The notes below the pieces were generated by a model that worked only from the letters and a program-made list of their open reading frames with translations, was not told the origin of the DNA and did no database searches. From Paenibacillus borealis (GTDB taxonomy: Bacteria; Bacillota; Bacilli; Paenibacillales; Paenibacillaceae), in assembly GCF_000758665.1 (NCBI RefSeq), contig NZ_CP009285.1, positions 4,898,001 through 4,962,000 on the forward strand: DNA of 64,000 nt, read 5' to 3'. The translations under genes were made by a program, and so were the position numbers. This document shows positions 18,532 to 26,422 of this stretch, piece after piece (position 1 is the first letter of the stretch; each line of letters begins with the position of its first letter).

Positions 18532-19842
18532 TTATTGTAATTTTTGTATACGGTCCCACTGGCTGACGATATCCGTAACGCGGACACCGAAGTTTTCGTC
18601 TATAACTACGACTTCCCCTTTGGCAATGAGCTTGTTGTTAACCAGAATGTCAACAGGCTCGCCCGCCAGTTTGTCCAGTTCGATAATCGAACCTTGCGAC
18701 ATTTCCAGAATATCTTTGATCTGCTTCTGGGTCCTTCCTAATTCTACGGTCACTCTCAGTGGTATGTCCATCAATAAATTTAAATTATTTTCGTCAATAT
18801 TGCCAAAAGCCCCTGCACTGAGGTTAGCAAATTGTACCGGCTGCACATTCACATTGCGATTAGGTGCAGAATTCTGCGGCGGCGCCTGCGGATATGGCAT
18901 TCCTTGAGGCGGCATTCCGTAAGGCGGCATACCCGGCATACCATAGGCTGGCATACCGGCAGGAGGATAATAATAGCCACCTTCAGGCATTCCCGGATAT
19001 GGCGGCATCCCCTGCGGCGGATATTGAGGCGGAATCCCTCCCGGGTCAGGTGCCGGCATCTGCTGCTGTACCGGAGGTGCAGCTGGAGCAGGTTCTGGTG
19101 CTGCAGCGGGTTTGGGAGGTGTTTCGGTCGACGTAACGGCCGCTTCCTGGTCAGCCTGGCTGACATCGCCCAATAGCATGGTCACCATGTCTTTGGCGAA
19201 CGGCACCGGCAGCAGCTGCATAATCGTGGAATCGATCAAATCGCCGATTTTCAGCCGGAACGAAATCTGGATTAATGTTTCATCATCCGGCAGGCTTCCA
19301 ACCCCTTCTCCACTGGACATATTTAGAATATCAATGCCTGGAGGAGAAATATTGACGAATCTGTTAAATATAGTCGACATGGAAGTAGCGGATGAGCCCA
19401 TCATCTGATTCATGGCTTCCTGCACGGCGCTGATATGAATTTCATTCAATTCCTCGTCTTTGGGTTCACCTTCACCGCCAAGCATTAAATCGGCAATGAC
19501 CTGTGCATCCCTGATCTTGATGACCAGTGAATTGATCCCCTGGAAACCGTCCACATACTGTACATGAACTGCGACATGAGGTTTAGGGAATGCTTCCTCA
19601 AACTCACTGCGGGTAATAATGGATACCTTAGGAGTCGTGATATCAACCTTTTTGCCGAGCAGAGTGGACAGCGCAGTCGCTGCACTGCCAAATGTGATAT
19701 TACCGATCTCTCCCAGAGCATCCTGTTCAAAAGGTGTTAAGTAATCATCCACTGTCTTCGGCGAGGGAGCCAGGTTACCTTCCGCAGACTGTCTAAGAAG
19801 AGCATCTATCTCTTCTTGGGACAAATAATCTTTACTCGTCAA
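18532..19842 (-). CDS. fliY: Flagellar motor switch phosphatase FliY
   Basis: A 436-residue switch protein that combines a CheC-like CheY-P phosphatase with a FliN-type C-ring domain. The N-terminal peptide YLSQEEIDALL resembles the CheY-binding motif of FliM, followed by the phosphatase helices (FEQDALGEIGNITFGSAATA and ISAVQEAMNQMMGSSATSM). A Pro/Gly/Met/Tyr-rich linker (about residues 250-325) leads to the SpoA/FliN domain (LLMDIPLRVTVELGRTQKQIKDIL). I choose TTG 19842 (TSKDYLSQ) as start; it overlaps fliM by 11 nt. Confidence 0.95.
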   Translation of the reverse strand: MTSKDYLSQEEIDALLRQSAEGNLAPSPKTVDDYLTPFEQDALGEIGNITFGSAATALSTLLGKKVDITTPKVSIITRSEFEEAFPKPHVAVHVQYVDGFQGINSLVIKIRDAQVIADLMLGGEGEPKDEELNEIHISAVQEAMNQMMGSSATSMSTIFNRFVNISPPGIDILNMSSGEGVGSLPDDETLIQISFRLKIGDLIDSTIMQLLPVPFAKDMVTMLLGDVSQADQEAAVTSTETPPKPAAAPEPAPAAPPVQQQMPAPDPGGIPPQYPPQGMPPYPGMPEGGYYYPPAGMPAYGMPGMPPYGMPPQGMPYPQAPPQNSAPNRNVNVQPVQFANLSAGAFGNIDENNLNLLMDIPLRVTVELGRTQKQIKDILEMSQGSIIELDKLAGEPVDILVNNKLIAKGEVVVIDENFGVRVTDIVSQWDRIQKLQ

Positions 19843-20830
19843 ACTCTTCAACCCCTTCGCTGACAATCTCGTCTATTTGCACAGCCACTCGTTCTTTGAT
19901 TATCCCAGGACTTCCGATGAATTTCAGCTTGTCCCCTACCTTGATTGACAGTCCGGAATCCACAGTCTTGTTAAGAGAAATCACGTCGCCGACACTGAGC
20001 CCGAGAAATTCAGCAATGGATAACCTCGATTCACCCAGCTCTGCTACTATCGGAAGCTGAGCCCGGTGGACTCTTGCCCGGATGGCTTCAAGCTCAACCT
20101 CATCCCGCACCTTCTTCTCGGATACAAACCACTGGTGAACAGACAGCCTCGACATAATCGGCTCAAGAACAACGTGAGGGATACAGAGGTTGATCATCCC
20201 GGTGGTATCTCCGATTTTGGTGCTGAGGGAGATAAGGGCAATCGTTTCATTTGGCGATACAATTTGCATAAACTGCGGATTCGTTTCCAGTGCTTCCATC
20301 CGTGGATGGATGTCCAGAACTGTCTTCCAGGCTTCCTGGAGACTTTCGAAACATCTGCTGAAAATCCTCTCCATAATTGTCGTTTCGATTTCAGTCAGGG
20401 CGTTAATCTTCGAAGGTGCTGTACCAAATCCGCCAAGCAGTCTGTCCAGCATGGCAAAGGCTATATTCGGATGCACCTCCATGACCATCCGGCCCTCTAA
20501 AGGTTCGGCTTCAAAAATATTCAGTATCGTCATTTTGGGAATGGAGCGGATAAACTCATCATAAGGGAGCTGCTCTACTTGAACGACACTGATTTGTACA
20601 AAAGTGCGCAATTGGGCCGAAAAGTATGTTGTAAGGTAGCGGGCAAAGTTATCATGGATCCGGGTAAGACTGCGGATATGATCTTTGGAGAAGCGTACGG
20701 CCCGTTTGAAATCGTAAGAGCGGATTTTTTTCTGGGTTTCTTCTTTTTTAAGTTCGTCGGCATCCATTTCACCGGATGATAGTGCAGCAAGAAGAGCATC
20801 AATTTCATTTTGTGATAGTACATCAACCAA
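19832..20830 (-). CDS. fliM: Flagellar motor switch protein FliM
   Basis: A 332-residue C-ring protein that binds CheY-P and transmits the signal to FliG. It has the N-terminal CheY-binding peptide VLSQNEIDALLAAL, the middle domain (VRFSKDHIRSLTRIHDNFARYL, LGGFGT) and the C-terminal SpoA domain (SVGDVISLNKTVDSGLSIKVG). The start is probably TTG 20830 (LVDVLSQNEIDALL); the only upstream purine block is an eight-G tract at 20840-20847, which must act as the ribosome binding site. TTG 20836 is an alternative that sits too close. Confidence 0.95.
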   Translation of the reverse strand: MVDVLSQNEIDALLAALSSGEMDADELKKEETQKKIRSYDFKRAVRFSKDHIRSLTRIHDNFARYLTTYFSAQLRTFVQISVVQVEQLPYDEFIRSIPKMTILNIFEAEPLEGRMVMEVHPNIAFAMLDRLLGGFGTAPSKINALTEIETTIMERIFSRCFESLQEAWKTVLDIHPRMEALETNPQFMQIVSPNETIALISLSTKIGDTTGMINLCIPHVVLEPIMSRLSVHQWFVSEKKVRDEVELEAIRARVHRAQLPIVAELGESRLSIAEFLGLSVGDVISLNKTVDSGLSIKVGDKLKFIGSPGIIKERVAVQIDEIVSEGVEEFDE

Positions 20831-20839
20831 TTTCAATCA

Positions 20840-20847
20840 CCCCCCCC
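20840..20847 (-). promoter_or_regulatory. G8 tract forming the fliM ribosome binding site
   Basis: Eight consecutive G residues on the minus strand (C8 on plus), followed by TGATTGAAA before the TTG start. No other Shine-Dalgarno-like sequence is present between fliL and fliM. Homopolymers of this length can change by slippage, which would alter spacing and strength. Confidence 0.6.
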
Positions 20848-20871
20848 ATCAAAGAATTAACCCGCCAGCAG

Positions 20872-21339
20872 CTACATTGGTGCCAAGATGAAGTTGGTGA
20901 CCTCAATCTGTGTAAGCTGTCCTTCAGTCAAGGTCTTGTTGATCAAATTCACCAGCTTGCTGCTCAGTTGATCCTTGCCGTCAGCCCCGTTCAGCTCTTC
21001 CGGCTTGGTATCAGCAAGCGCCTTGATAATCAGCGGTTTGATTTTGATTTCTTTAATCTTTTCGAATTCTTCCTTGGCCGTGGCAGTATCCAACTGGAAC
21101 GCGAAGTTTATTGAAACGATATAATCGGGGTCAGCAAGATTAGTTTTGATATCGGTGATTTCTGCTGTCAATTCGACGATCTGATCAGCAGAAAGCCTCT
21201 TAGCTTCCACATTCTGGACCGCCTGATTCACATCATTCGCATCACTCGGGAAAAACTTGTCCATTAGCAGAAATGCGGCTACTACAATAAGTGTAATCGC
21301 CAGTAAAATCGTAATGAGCCATGGCATCATCTTCTTCAT
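20872..21339 (-). CDS. fliL: Flagellar basal body-associated protein FliL
   Basis: A 155-residue bitopic membrane protein with one N-terminal helix (MPWLITILLAITLIVVAAFLLM) and an extracytoplasmic FliL domain ending KTLTEGQLTQIEVTNFIL. FliL surrounds stator units and supports motor torque. ATG 21339 overlaps the flbD stop and follows GGAGGAGC. Confidence 0.94.
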   Translation of the reverse strand: MKKMMPWLITILLAITLIVVAAFLLMDKFFPSDANDVNQAVQNVEAKRLSADQIVELTAEITDIKTNLADPDYIVSINFAFQLDTATAKEEFEKIKEIKIKPLIIKALADTKPEELNGADGKDQLSSKLVNLINKTLTEGQLTQIEVTNFILAPM

Positions 21340-21560
21340 GAAAGCTCCTCCATCGATTGGACTTTAATGGTGGCAGCATGTGTGCCTATGTCCCTGTTGT
21401 ATTCCTTGATCTTCTCAATGACTTCATCAGCCTTTTCAAGCACAATCAGCCTTTTGCCGGTTACGAGCGTGATATACGTATCCGGGGATTCTTCAACCAT
21501 TTCAACCAGCAGGGCATTTAACCACATTGCCGCCCCATTCAATCTTGTTACCGAAATCAT
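21336..21560 (-). CDS. flbD: FlbD/YlzI-family flagellar protein
   Basis: A 74-residue protein of the FlbD (SwrD/YlzI) family. It begins MISVTRLNGAAMWLNALLVE and has the conserved PDTYITLVTGKRLIV core. The B. subtilis homologue SwrD increases motor power and is needed for swarming; the same role here is inferred from family and location. It starts behind GGAGG and is coupled to fliL. Confidence 0.9.
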   Translation of the reverse strand: MISVTRLNGAAMWLNALLVEMVEESPDTYITLVTGKRLIVLEKADEVIEKIKEYNRDIGTHAATIKVQSMEELS

Positions 21561-21582
21561 AACAGGCCTCCTAACAAAATAG

Positions 21583-21660
21583 GGGGAGGAGTCCCCCCCA
21601 CGACTATAATAACAATACCGCCACAGGCGGAAAGTTACTATTATACAGCAAGTTTATGAC
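21583..21660 (-). other. Two short GC-rich hairpins between flgE and flbD
   Basis: Reading the minus strand after the flgE stop, CCGCC-TGT-GGCGG is followed by GGGGG-ACTCC-TCCCCC and then TATTTTG and the flbD ribosome binding site. The second stem with a short U-rich tail could attenuate or pause transcription inside the operon, or protect the 3' end of flgE mRNA. Confidence 0.45.
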
Positions 21661-21671
21661 TATAAATAAAA

Positions 21672-22490
21672 TTAACGCTTGAGGTTAACAACTTCCTGGA
21701 GTACTTCATCAGAAGTTGTAATAATACGTGAATTCGCCTGGAAACCACGCTGTGATACGATCATCTCAGTGAATTCATTCGTCAGATCGACGTTGGACAT
21801 TTCCAGCTGGCCGGCAACGATTGAACCTGTTCCCACTTCAGCATTGTTGGCAGTAGTCGGCTCGAGTGCTCCCTCTGCATTCGCATTCAACGTCATCCGG
21901 TACAGATTACCACCGATTTTCTCAAGTCCTTGCGGGTTGCTAACTTTGGCGACAGCGATTTGAACCCCTTGTTCAGTCGTTCCGTCAGCCATAGTCTGAA
22001 CAATGGTACCGTCACTTGAGATGGAGAAGGCGGTAGCTTCTTCAGGCAATTGTATGGATTCCCCATCCACACTCACGACATGAAGGCCATCGGAAGTAAT
22101 GAGATTGCGGTTAGAATCCACATGAAAATCTCCTGCACGGGTAAGGAAAGGTGTCTCCTGATCATCCGAGAGTTTCACCAGGAAGAAGCCGTCGCCGTCA
22201 ATACGCAGATCCGTAGGATTATTAGTTGTCATTGCACTACCTGCCAAATGCATAGTGTCCACAGAACCAATGCTTACCCCTAAACCGATCTGTTTGGCAT
22301 TAACCCCGCCTTGTCCTCCATCAACCGGTGCTGTAACACCTGACACCGTCTGGCTCATGATGTCTTTAAACATTACGCGGCCTGATTTGAAGCCGATGGT
22401 GTTGACGTTGGCAATATTGTTACCGATAACGTCCAGCTTGGTCTGGAACCCGCGCATACCTGAAACTCCTGAATACATAGATCTTAACAT
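21672..22490 (-). CDS. flgE: Flagellar hook protein FlgE (FlgE/FlgG family)
   Basis: A 272-residue rod/hook-family protein. The N-terminal motif MLRSMYSGVSGMRGFQTKLD with GNNIANVNTIGFK is the rod/hook family signature. The central DLRIDGDGFFLV and C-terminal VDLTNEFTEMIVSQRGFQANSRII complete the pattern. By position (downstream of fliK and flgD, upstream of flbD) it corresponds to B. subtilis FlgE, the hook subunit; annotation pipelines often call it FlgG because it lacks the large outer domain of enteric hook proteins. ATG 22490 follows GGAGG. Confidence 0.88.
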   Translation of the reverse strand: MLRSMYSGVSGMRGFQTKLDVIGNNIANVNTIGFKSGRVMFKDIMSQTVSGVTAPVDGGQGGVNAKQIGLGVSIGSVDTMHLAGSAMTTNNPTDLRIDGDGFFLVKLSDDQETPFLTRAGDFHVDSNRNLITSDGLHVVSVDGESIQLPEEATAFSISSDGTIVQTMADGTTEQGVQIAVAKVSNPQGLEKIGGNLYRMTLNANAEGALEPTTANNAEVGTGSIVAGQLEMSNVDLTNEFTEMIVSQRGFQANSRIITTSDEVLQEVVNLKR

Positions 22491-22512
22491 TGTTTGTCGT
22501 CCTCCCGGATTT

Positions 22513-22529
22513 AGAGTCTTTCAGACTCT
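22513..22529 (-). other. Small intercistronic hairpin upstream of flgE
   Basis: AGAGTCT-GAA-AGACTCT on the minus strand, 23 bp before the flgE start, in a 123-bp gap that is otherwise unusual for this compact operon. There is no U-run. It may pause transcription or stabilise processed flgE mRNA. Confidence 0.35.
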
Positions 22530-22613
22530 TATAATTAGAATGATGGAAATTGGAGTGATGCCCGCGTCAGTCGGTCGGCGGACATTCCGGCTCTCCAGTT
22601 AGGACCAGCCGGT

Positions 22614-22997
22614 TCAAGAAATGATCACTGCACTGTCTATCTGTGTAAATACGTTGTCTTTCATCGAGTTCCCATCCATAGCTGTAACTACAGTACGGTT
22701 AGCAACACTTACGATTAACGCCATGTCCTTCATCAGGATCAGTGATTCTTTGCTGCCCTTGGCAGCTGCCTTGTCTACCGCAGATGAGATTTGATCCAAC
22801 TGGCGGCTGCCAAGCTCGATCCCCCGCTGTTCAAGCCGCTTCGCCGCATGATTGCTGAACTTCAGCATATTCTTCTGCAGCACACTCTCAAATGAAGCTT
22901 CAGAGCTTACAGAACTCTTGGCTGACTGCTGACGCTGAAGTGTTGAAGGGTGTACACTCGCCGGATACAGCTGGCCTATAGTCAGTCTGTCGCTCAT
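22614..22997 (-). CDS. TIGR02530-family flagellar operon protein
   Basis: A 127-residue hydrophilic protein of the conserved flagellar operon family TIGR02530. The core FSNHAAKRLEQRGIELG...QLDQISSAVDKAAAKGSKESLILMKD...VSVANRTVVTAMDG matches the family. The first ~35 residues are variable. No enzymatic motif is visible; it is found next to flgD and flgE in many Firmicutes and may help hook assembly. It overlaps flgD by 4 nt. Confidence 0.85.
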   Translation of the reverse strand: MSDRLTIGQLYPASVHPSTLQRQQSAKSSVSSEASFESVLQKNMLKFSNHAAKRLEQRGIELGSRQLDQISSAVDKAAAKGSKESLILMKDMALIVSVANRTVVTAMDGNSMKDNVFTQIDSAVIIS

Positions 22998-23482
22998 GTG
23001 GTTGCCCCGCTCTCCCCGCCGCCTGCTGAAGTATCACTGCCCGTTGCCGGTTCAGCAGAAGCATTCTGAATTTGCGTGATATCGGTTAAGGCGATCCGCT
23101 CACTGCCTACTACCGCGTACTGTACACCACTGCTTACAACGATGGATTCTACATTGCCTGATTTCGGCAATTTGGTTTGGGCGTCTGTCCAGGTGACATC
23201 TTTACCGATCAGACCCGATACAGAGCCAAGCGACTGATTCAATGCCGTAAGCTGGGTTGAAATATTCATTAGCTGTTCAACAGATGAGAACTGAGCCATC
23301 TGAGCGATAAATTCCTTATCCTCCATCGGCTGCATGGGATCCTGATTCTGCAGCTGCGTAATCAGTATTTTGAGGAATTGATCCTTGCCCAGTGTGGAGC
23401 TGCCTGTTGTCTTGGAGGTAGTTGAATTATCCGATACATAATTCCATGAGTTACTGCCAGAAACGGGATTCGTTGTTGCCAT
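22994..23482 (-). CDS. flgD: Flagellar hook-capping scaffold protein FlgD
   Basis: A 162-residue hook cap protein needed to polymerise hook subunits and removed afterwards. The N-terminal signature is clear: LGKDQFLKILITQLQNQDPMQPMEDKEFIAQMAQFSSVEQLMNIS, followed by GLIGKDVTW and a short beta domain. The tail is Ser/Gly-rich. ATG 23482 follows AGGTGAAATG. It lies between fliK and the TIGR02530 gene. Confidence 0.95.
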   Translation of the reverse strand: MATTNPVSGSNSWNYVSDNSTTSKTTGSSTLGKDQFLKILITQLQNQDPMQPMEDKEFIAQMAQFSSVEQLMNISTQLTALNQSLGSVSGLIGKDVTWTDAQTKLPKSGNVESIVVSSGVQYAVVGSERIALTDITQIQNASAEPATGSDTSAGGGESGATT

Positions 23483-23508
23483 TTCATTTCACCTCGCTTG
23501 TCCAGTTA

Positions 23509-24972
23509 TTAGACTTTGGCTGAAAAACCGCCGTTCTGATTATTATCTTGCTGCGTTGCCGATACCCAGTCTTTCCATTCTCCATTAAGCTCTGCGGCAA
23601 GCACTGCATCTGCCGATTCTTCCTGGCGTTCTCTAGAACGTCTGCCTTGCTGTTGTCCGCCAGCACCCGGCTGTTGACCTTGCTGTCCAGTCCACTGTGA
23701 CTGAGGGGATGGGTTATTCTGGGTTACTTCAAGTCTTTCTACTTGAAGCCCTTGAGACTGTAAAGCTAAACGAAGCTGATTCATCTGCTGCTCAAGAATA
23801 TCCTTCGTCCCGCTGTGCTGGGTCAGGAATTGCGCAACCAGATTACCATTTTGCATCGATATCTTCACATCAACTTGTCCAAGATTCTCGGGGAATAAGG
23901 TAATTGTAGCTTCAGCTACTCCGCCTTTTTTGACGATCTCCAATTTACCGCTGATGAAAGTATTCATTTCCTGAGCGAAATGCTGAACCGGCACCGGTGA
24001 GGCTGATGCTTTCAGAGGTGCAGGAATTCCGTTACTGAGGGACAACTGTCCTGCTGTAACGATCTCAGGCTCTCCGGCTGATGCTTTGGCCGCCGGCAAG
24101 GTTTCCTCAGCAGCTGCGGTCTCCTTCGTCACTGGAGCTAAGCCCGTGGAAGGAAGCTGGGGACTCTCTTCTGCAGTTATGGTTGTACCGGTTGCTGCTG
24201 GCGTCGCTGGAGCTGACTGAGTCTTAGCTGAGGCATCCAACAGCGTACGGATGTTTGAAACCACACTTTTACTGTCAACAGCATCCGGTTTAGATTCTGC
24301 TCCAGATGTTTGCTTAAGCGCTACGGCCTGAGTCTCAGTTGTACTTACTGGCTTGAGTTTCGCTTTGTTATCGGCAGGCATGCTTTCAGCCAGAATTGCT
24401 GAGAATTGACTCAACAGTGCAGCACCTTTAGTTGCTGTATCTTCACTTCCGCTTACCGCTGCATCCTGAACCAGTTGAACAAGGCTGTTCAGCTCATCCT
24501 GAACTGCAAAACGCACGGTTTCAGGGTTCTGGGCAAGAGGTGACAACCCCGCTGTTGCTACTGCTTCACTATCTGATCCCTCAGTCTGAACTGCTGAATT
24601 ATTACCGGATATAAGTGCCGATACTTGAAGCAGCCACCCTTGAAGAGCAGCAAGCAGTGCCGGATCAGCCTCCAGGCTGGCGTCGAGATTCTCCATGTCC
24701 TGGGCAAGACCTTCAAGAAGATCTGCTTTCTTGGCATCCGTATTGCCGGATTCTTCACCCTTGGCCTGTACCGCGCTCAGAAGACCTTGCAGCAAGGAAG
24801 CCAGATTGCCCAATACAGGTGCTTCGGTTCCTTTAGCAGCAGTACCTACCATGCTTTGTACAAGCGTCTGGGCAAAAGGTGTACCCGTACCTGCGGTTCC
24901 GCTGGCACCTGTTGTCGTTCCAGTGGTAGCAGCCAGGTTACCTGCACTTAAGGTTTGTACGATTAAACTCAT
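23509..24972 (-). CDS. fliK: Flagellar hook-length control protein FliK
   Basis: A 487-residue secreted ruler protein. The first ~330 residues are Ala/Thr/Ser/Gln-rich and weakly structured. The conserved C-terminal domain (about 350-440) contains EATITLFPENLGQVDVKISMQNGNLVAQFL and LRLALQSQGLQVERLEV, which signals FlhB to switch substrates. A Gln/Gly-rich tail follows. The start is ATG 24972 with GGAGG 8 nt upstream; GTG 24981 overlaps that site. It is followed by flgD as usual. Confidence 0.93.
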   Translation of the reverse strand: MSLIVQTLSAGNLAATTGTTTGASGTAGTGTPFAQTLVQSMVGTAAKGTEAPVLGNLASLLQGLLSAVQAKGEESGNTDAKKADLLEGLAQDMENLDASLEADPALLAALQGWLLQVSALISGNNSAVQTEGSDSEAVATAGLSPLAQNPETVRFAVQDELNSLVQLVQDAAVSGSEDTATKGAALLSQFSAILAESMPADNKAKLKPVSTTETQAVALKQTSGAESKPDAVDSKSVVSNIRTLLDASAKTQSAPATPAATGTTITAEESPQLPSTGLAPVTKETAAAEETLPAAKASAGEPEIVTAGQLSLSNGIPAPLKASASPVPVQHFAQEMNTFISGKLEIVKKGGVAEATITLFPENLGQVDVKISMQNGNLVAQFLTQHSGTKDILEQQMNQLRLALQSQGLQVERLEVTQNNPSPQSQWTGQQGQQPGAGGQQQGRRSRERQEESADAVLAAELNGEWKDWVSATQQDNNQNGGFSAKV

Positions 24973-24994
24973 CTTTTTCACCTCCCTTCAAGTG

Positions 24995-25954
24995 TTATTT
25001 ACCGCCCATCAGCCGGTTTACAATTTTGGCTGTTTGTGCGCTGTCATTCTTGGTCATCTCCCCCAATATAGAGGAGCGGACAGTATCACTTACTGAATTC
25101 AGTACGGTGATGACCTTATCCGGGCTAATGCTGTACATCGAACCCAGCAAGGTAGCCGCATCAGCAGCAGGCATGGATGCAAAAGTCTGGCTGAGCTTCT
25201 CCTGATCAAGATTGGCTGTGGTAGACGCCGTAGTTGAACCGGCCTCATCCTGCTTCAGTCTCGATTGAAGGGCTGCAATAGCCATATCGGTTGAATTCGT
25301 CGTTTCTTTTAGCTTTATGGACACATCCGCAGCTTTTTTCGGATCCATCTTTTCCAGGATGGCTGTTTTGCTGGCATTACTCATTACACTGAAGATCTGA
25401 ACCATTTCATCAGTTGTCAAGTTCTCCATAATAGGGGCAGCTTTGGAGGCTTTCATCCCCGCATACAGCTTGGCCAGAGCCGTCACCTGTTTGAGATAAG
25501 GATCTTCCTCTTCCTCAGTGGCTGCTACCGCCGCTGATGCTTCTTCCTTCATCCCGTCAATCTGCTTCTGCAGCGCCTCAGCTTTGATAGCCTCCGCCGC
25601 TTTATCTTCTTCTGCCTGCTTCAGCTGCGTTGCCTGCGCGTTAAGCTGTGACTTAAGCTCTTTAATCGTACTCTCCGAACTGGCAGCCTGCTCTTCACTT
25701 TCAGCTTGCGGATCCTCTGCGGTATCTCCGGCAGATTCAGAATCCGGATCCGGGGCCGGTTCAGGCACCCATTTCTCCAGCACAGGAATCTTGTTCGCAA
25801 TCTCAAGGACGTTATTCCGGATGTCCATATTAAATAGGGTCAACAGTACTCCAAGCAGTACAAGCGTGAAGATGATCGGAATCATCAAGAATAAAAAACG
25901 CTCAAATTTGCCTGCCGACCCTTCATCTTCAAGTTCCATTTGATTATTTGCCAC
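24995..25954 (-). CDS. MotE/YlxF-like protein with MgtE N-terminal-type domain
   Basis: A 319-residue bitopic membrane protein with one helix near the N-terminus (FLFLMIPIIFTLVLLGVLLTLF), an acidic stretch, a coiled coil (about residues 90-145) and a C-terminal MgtE-N-type helical repeat domain (APIMENLTTDEMVQIFSVMSNASKTAILEKMDPKKAADV). It occupies the place of B. subtilis ylxF between fliJ and fliK; relatives called MotE act as chaperones for stator protein MotC. GTG 25954 follows GGGAGG. Confidence 0.85.
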   Translation of the reverse strand: MANNQMELEDEGSAGKFERFLFLMIPIIFTLVLLGVLLTLFNMDIRNNVLEIANKIPVLEKWVPEPAPDPDSESAGDTAEDPQAESEEQAASSESTIKELKSQLNAQATQLKQAEEDKAAEAIKAEALQKQIDGMKEEASAAVAATEEEEDPYLKQVTALAKLYAGMKASKAAPIMENLTTDEMVQIFSVMSNASKTAILEKMDPKKAADVSIKLKETTNSTDMAIAALQSRLKQDEAGSTTASTTANLDQEKLSQTFASMPAADAATLLGSMYSISPDKVITVLNSVSDTVRSSILGEMTKNDSAQTAKIVNRLMGGK

Positions 25955-25972
25955 TAGCGGAAACCTCCCGGG

Positions 25973-26416
25973 TTAGAGGGATTTCATCGCGAAGCGGACG
26001 GTAGCCATCTCATCCAGTTCGTTTTGTTCCCGTAAACTCATATTCTGCAGAAATGCTGTTTGTGCTTTGTCTTTCGCCTTGAGCCATACCTTCTCATCCA
26101 GAACCTTGGTACTGAGGTGATCCTGCTTGCTCTGAACCTCAATATGCGCCCGGCTGATGTCGGAATGCTTGCGGGCAATGCACTTATCCAGGTAATCGAC
26201 GTAATCCTGCATTTCACGAAGCTTAGCCAATGGTGTTCTTTGCTCAGCTGCACTTTGTAAGGACGACATCAGCGCACTGCGCTGTGTAATTAATTCATCA
26301 AGGCTTTTTTCCTGTGCCTGCAGTTCTCCGAGCGCGCTTGAGAGCATCCACTCTGCCTGTGTTTTTTCGTTACCCTTCAAGTCCACCACTTTTTGAAAAG
26401 TATAATGGAATCTCAT
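25973..26416 (-). CDS. fliJ: Flagellar export chaperone FliJ
   Basis: A 147-residue, almost entirely coiled-coil protein of the export ATPase complex; FliJ projects through the FliI ring to contact FlhA. It begins MRFHYTFQKVVDLKGNEKTQ, typical of the family, and contains the heptad-rich stretch to the C-terminus (LREQNELDEMATVRFAM). ATG 26416 lies behind GAGGAG; TTG 26422 is possible. It is next to fliI, its partner. Confidence 0.93.
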   Translation of the reverse strand: MRFHYTFQKVVDLKGNEKTQAEWMLSSALGELQAQEKSLDELITQRSALMSSLQSAAEQRTPLAKLREMQDYVDYLDKCIARKHSDISRAHIEVQSKQDHLSTKVLDEKVWLKAKDKAQTAFLQNMSLREQNELDEMATVRFAMKSL

Positions 26417-26422
26417 GATCAA

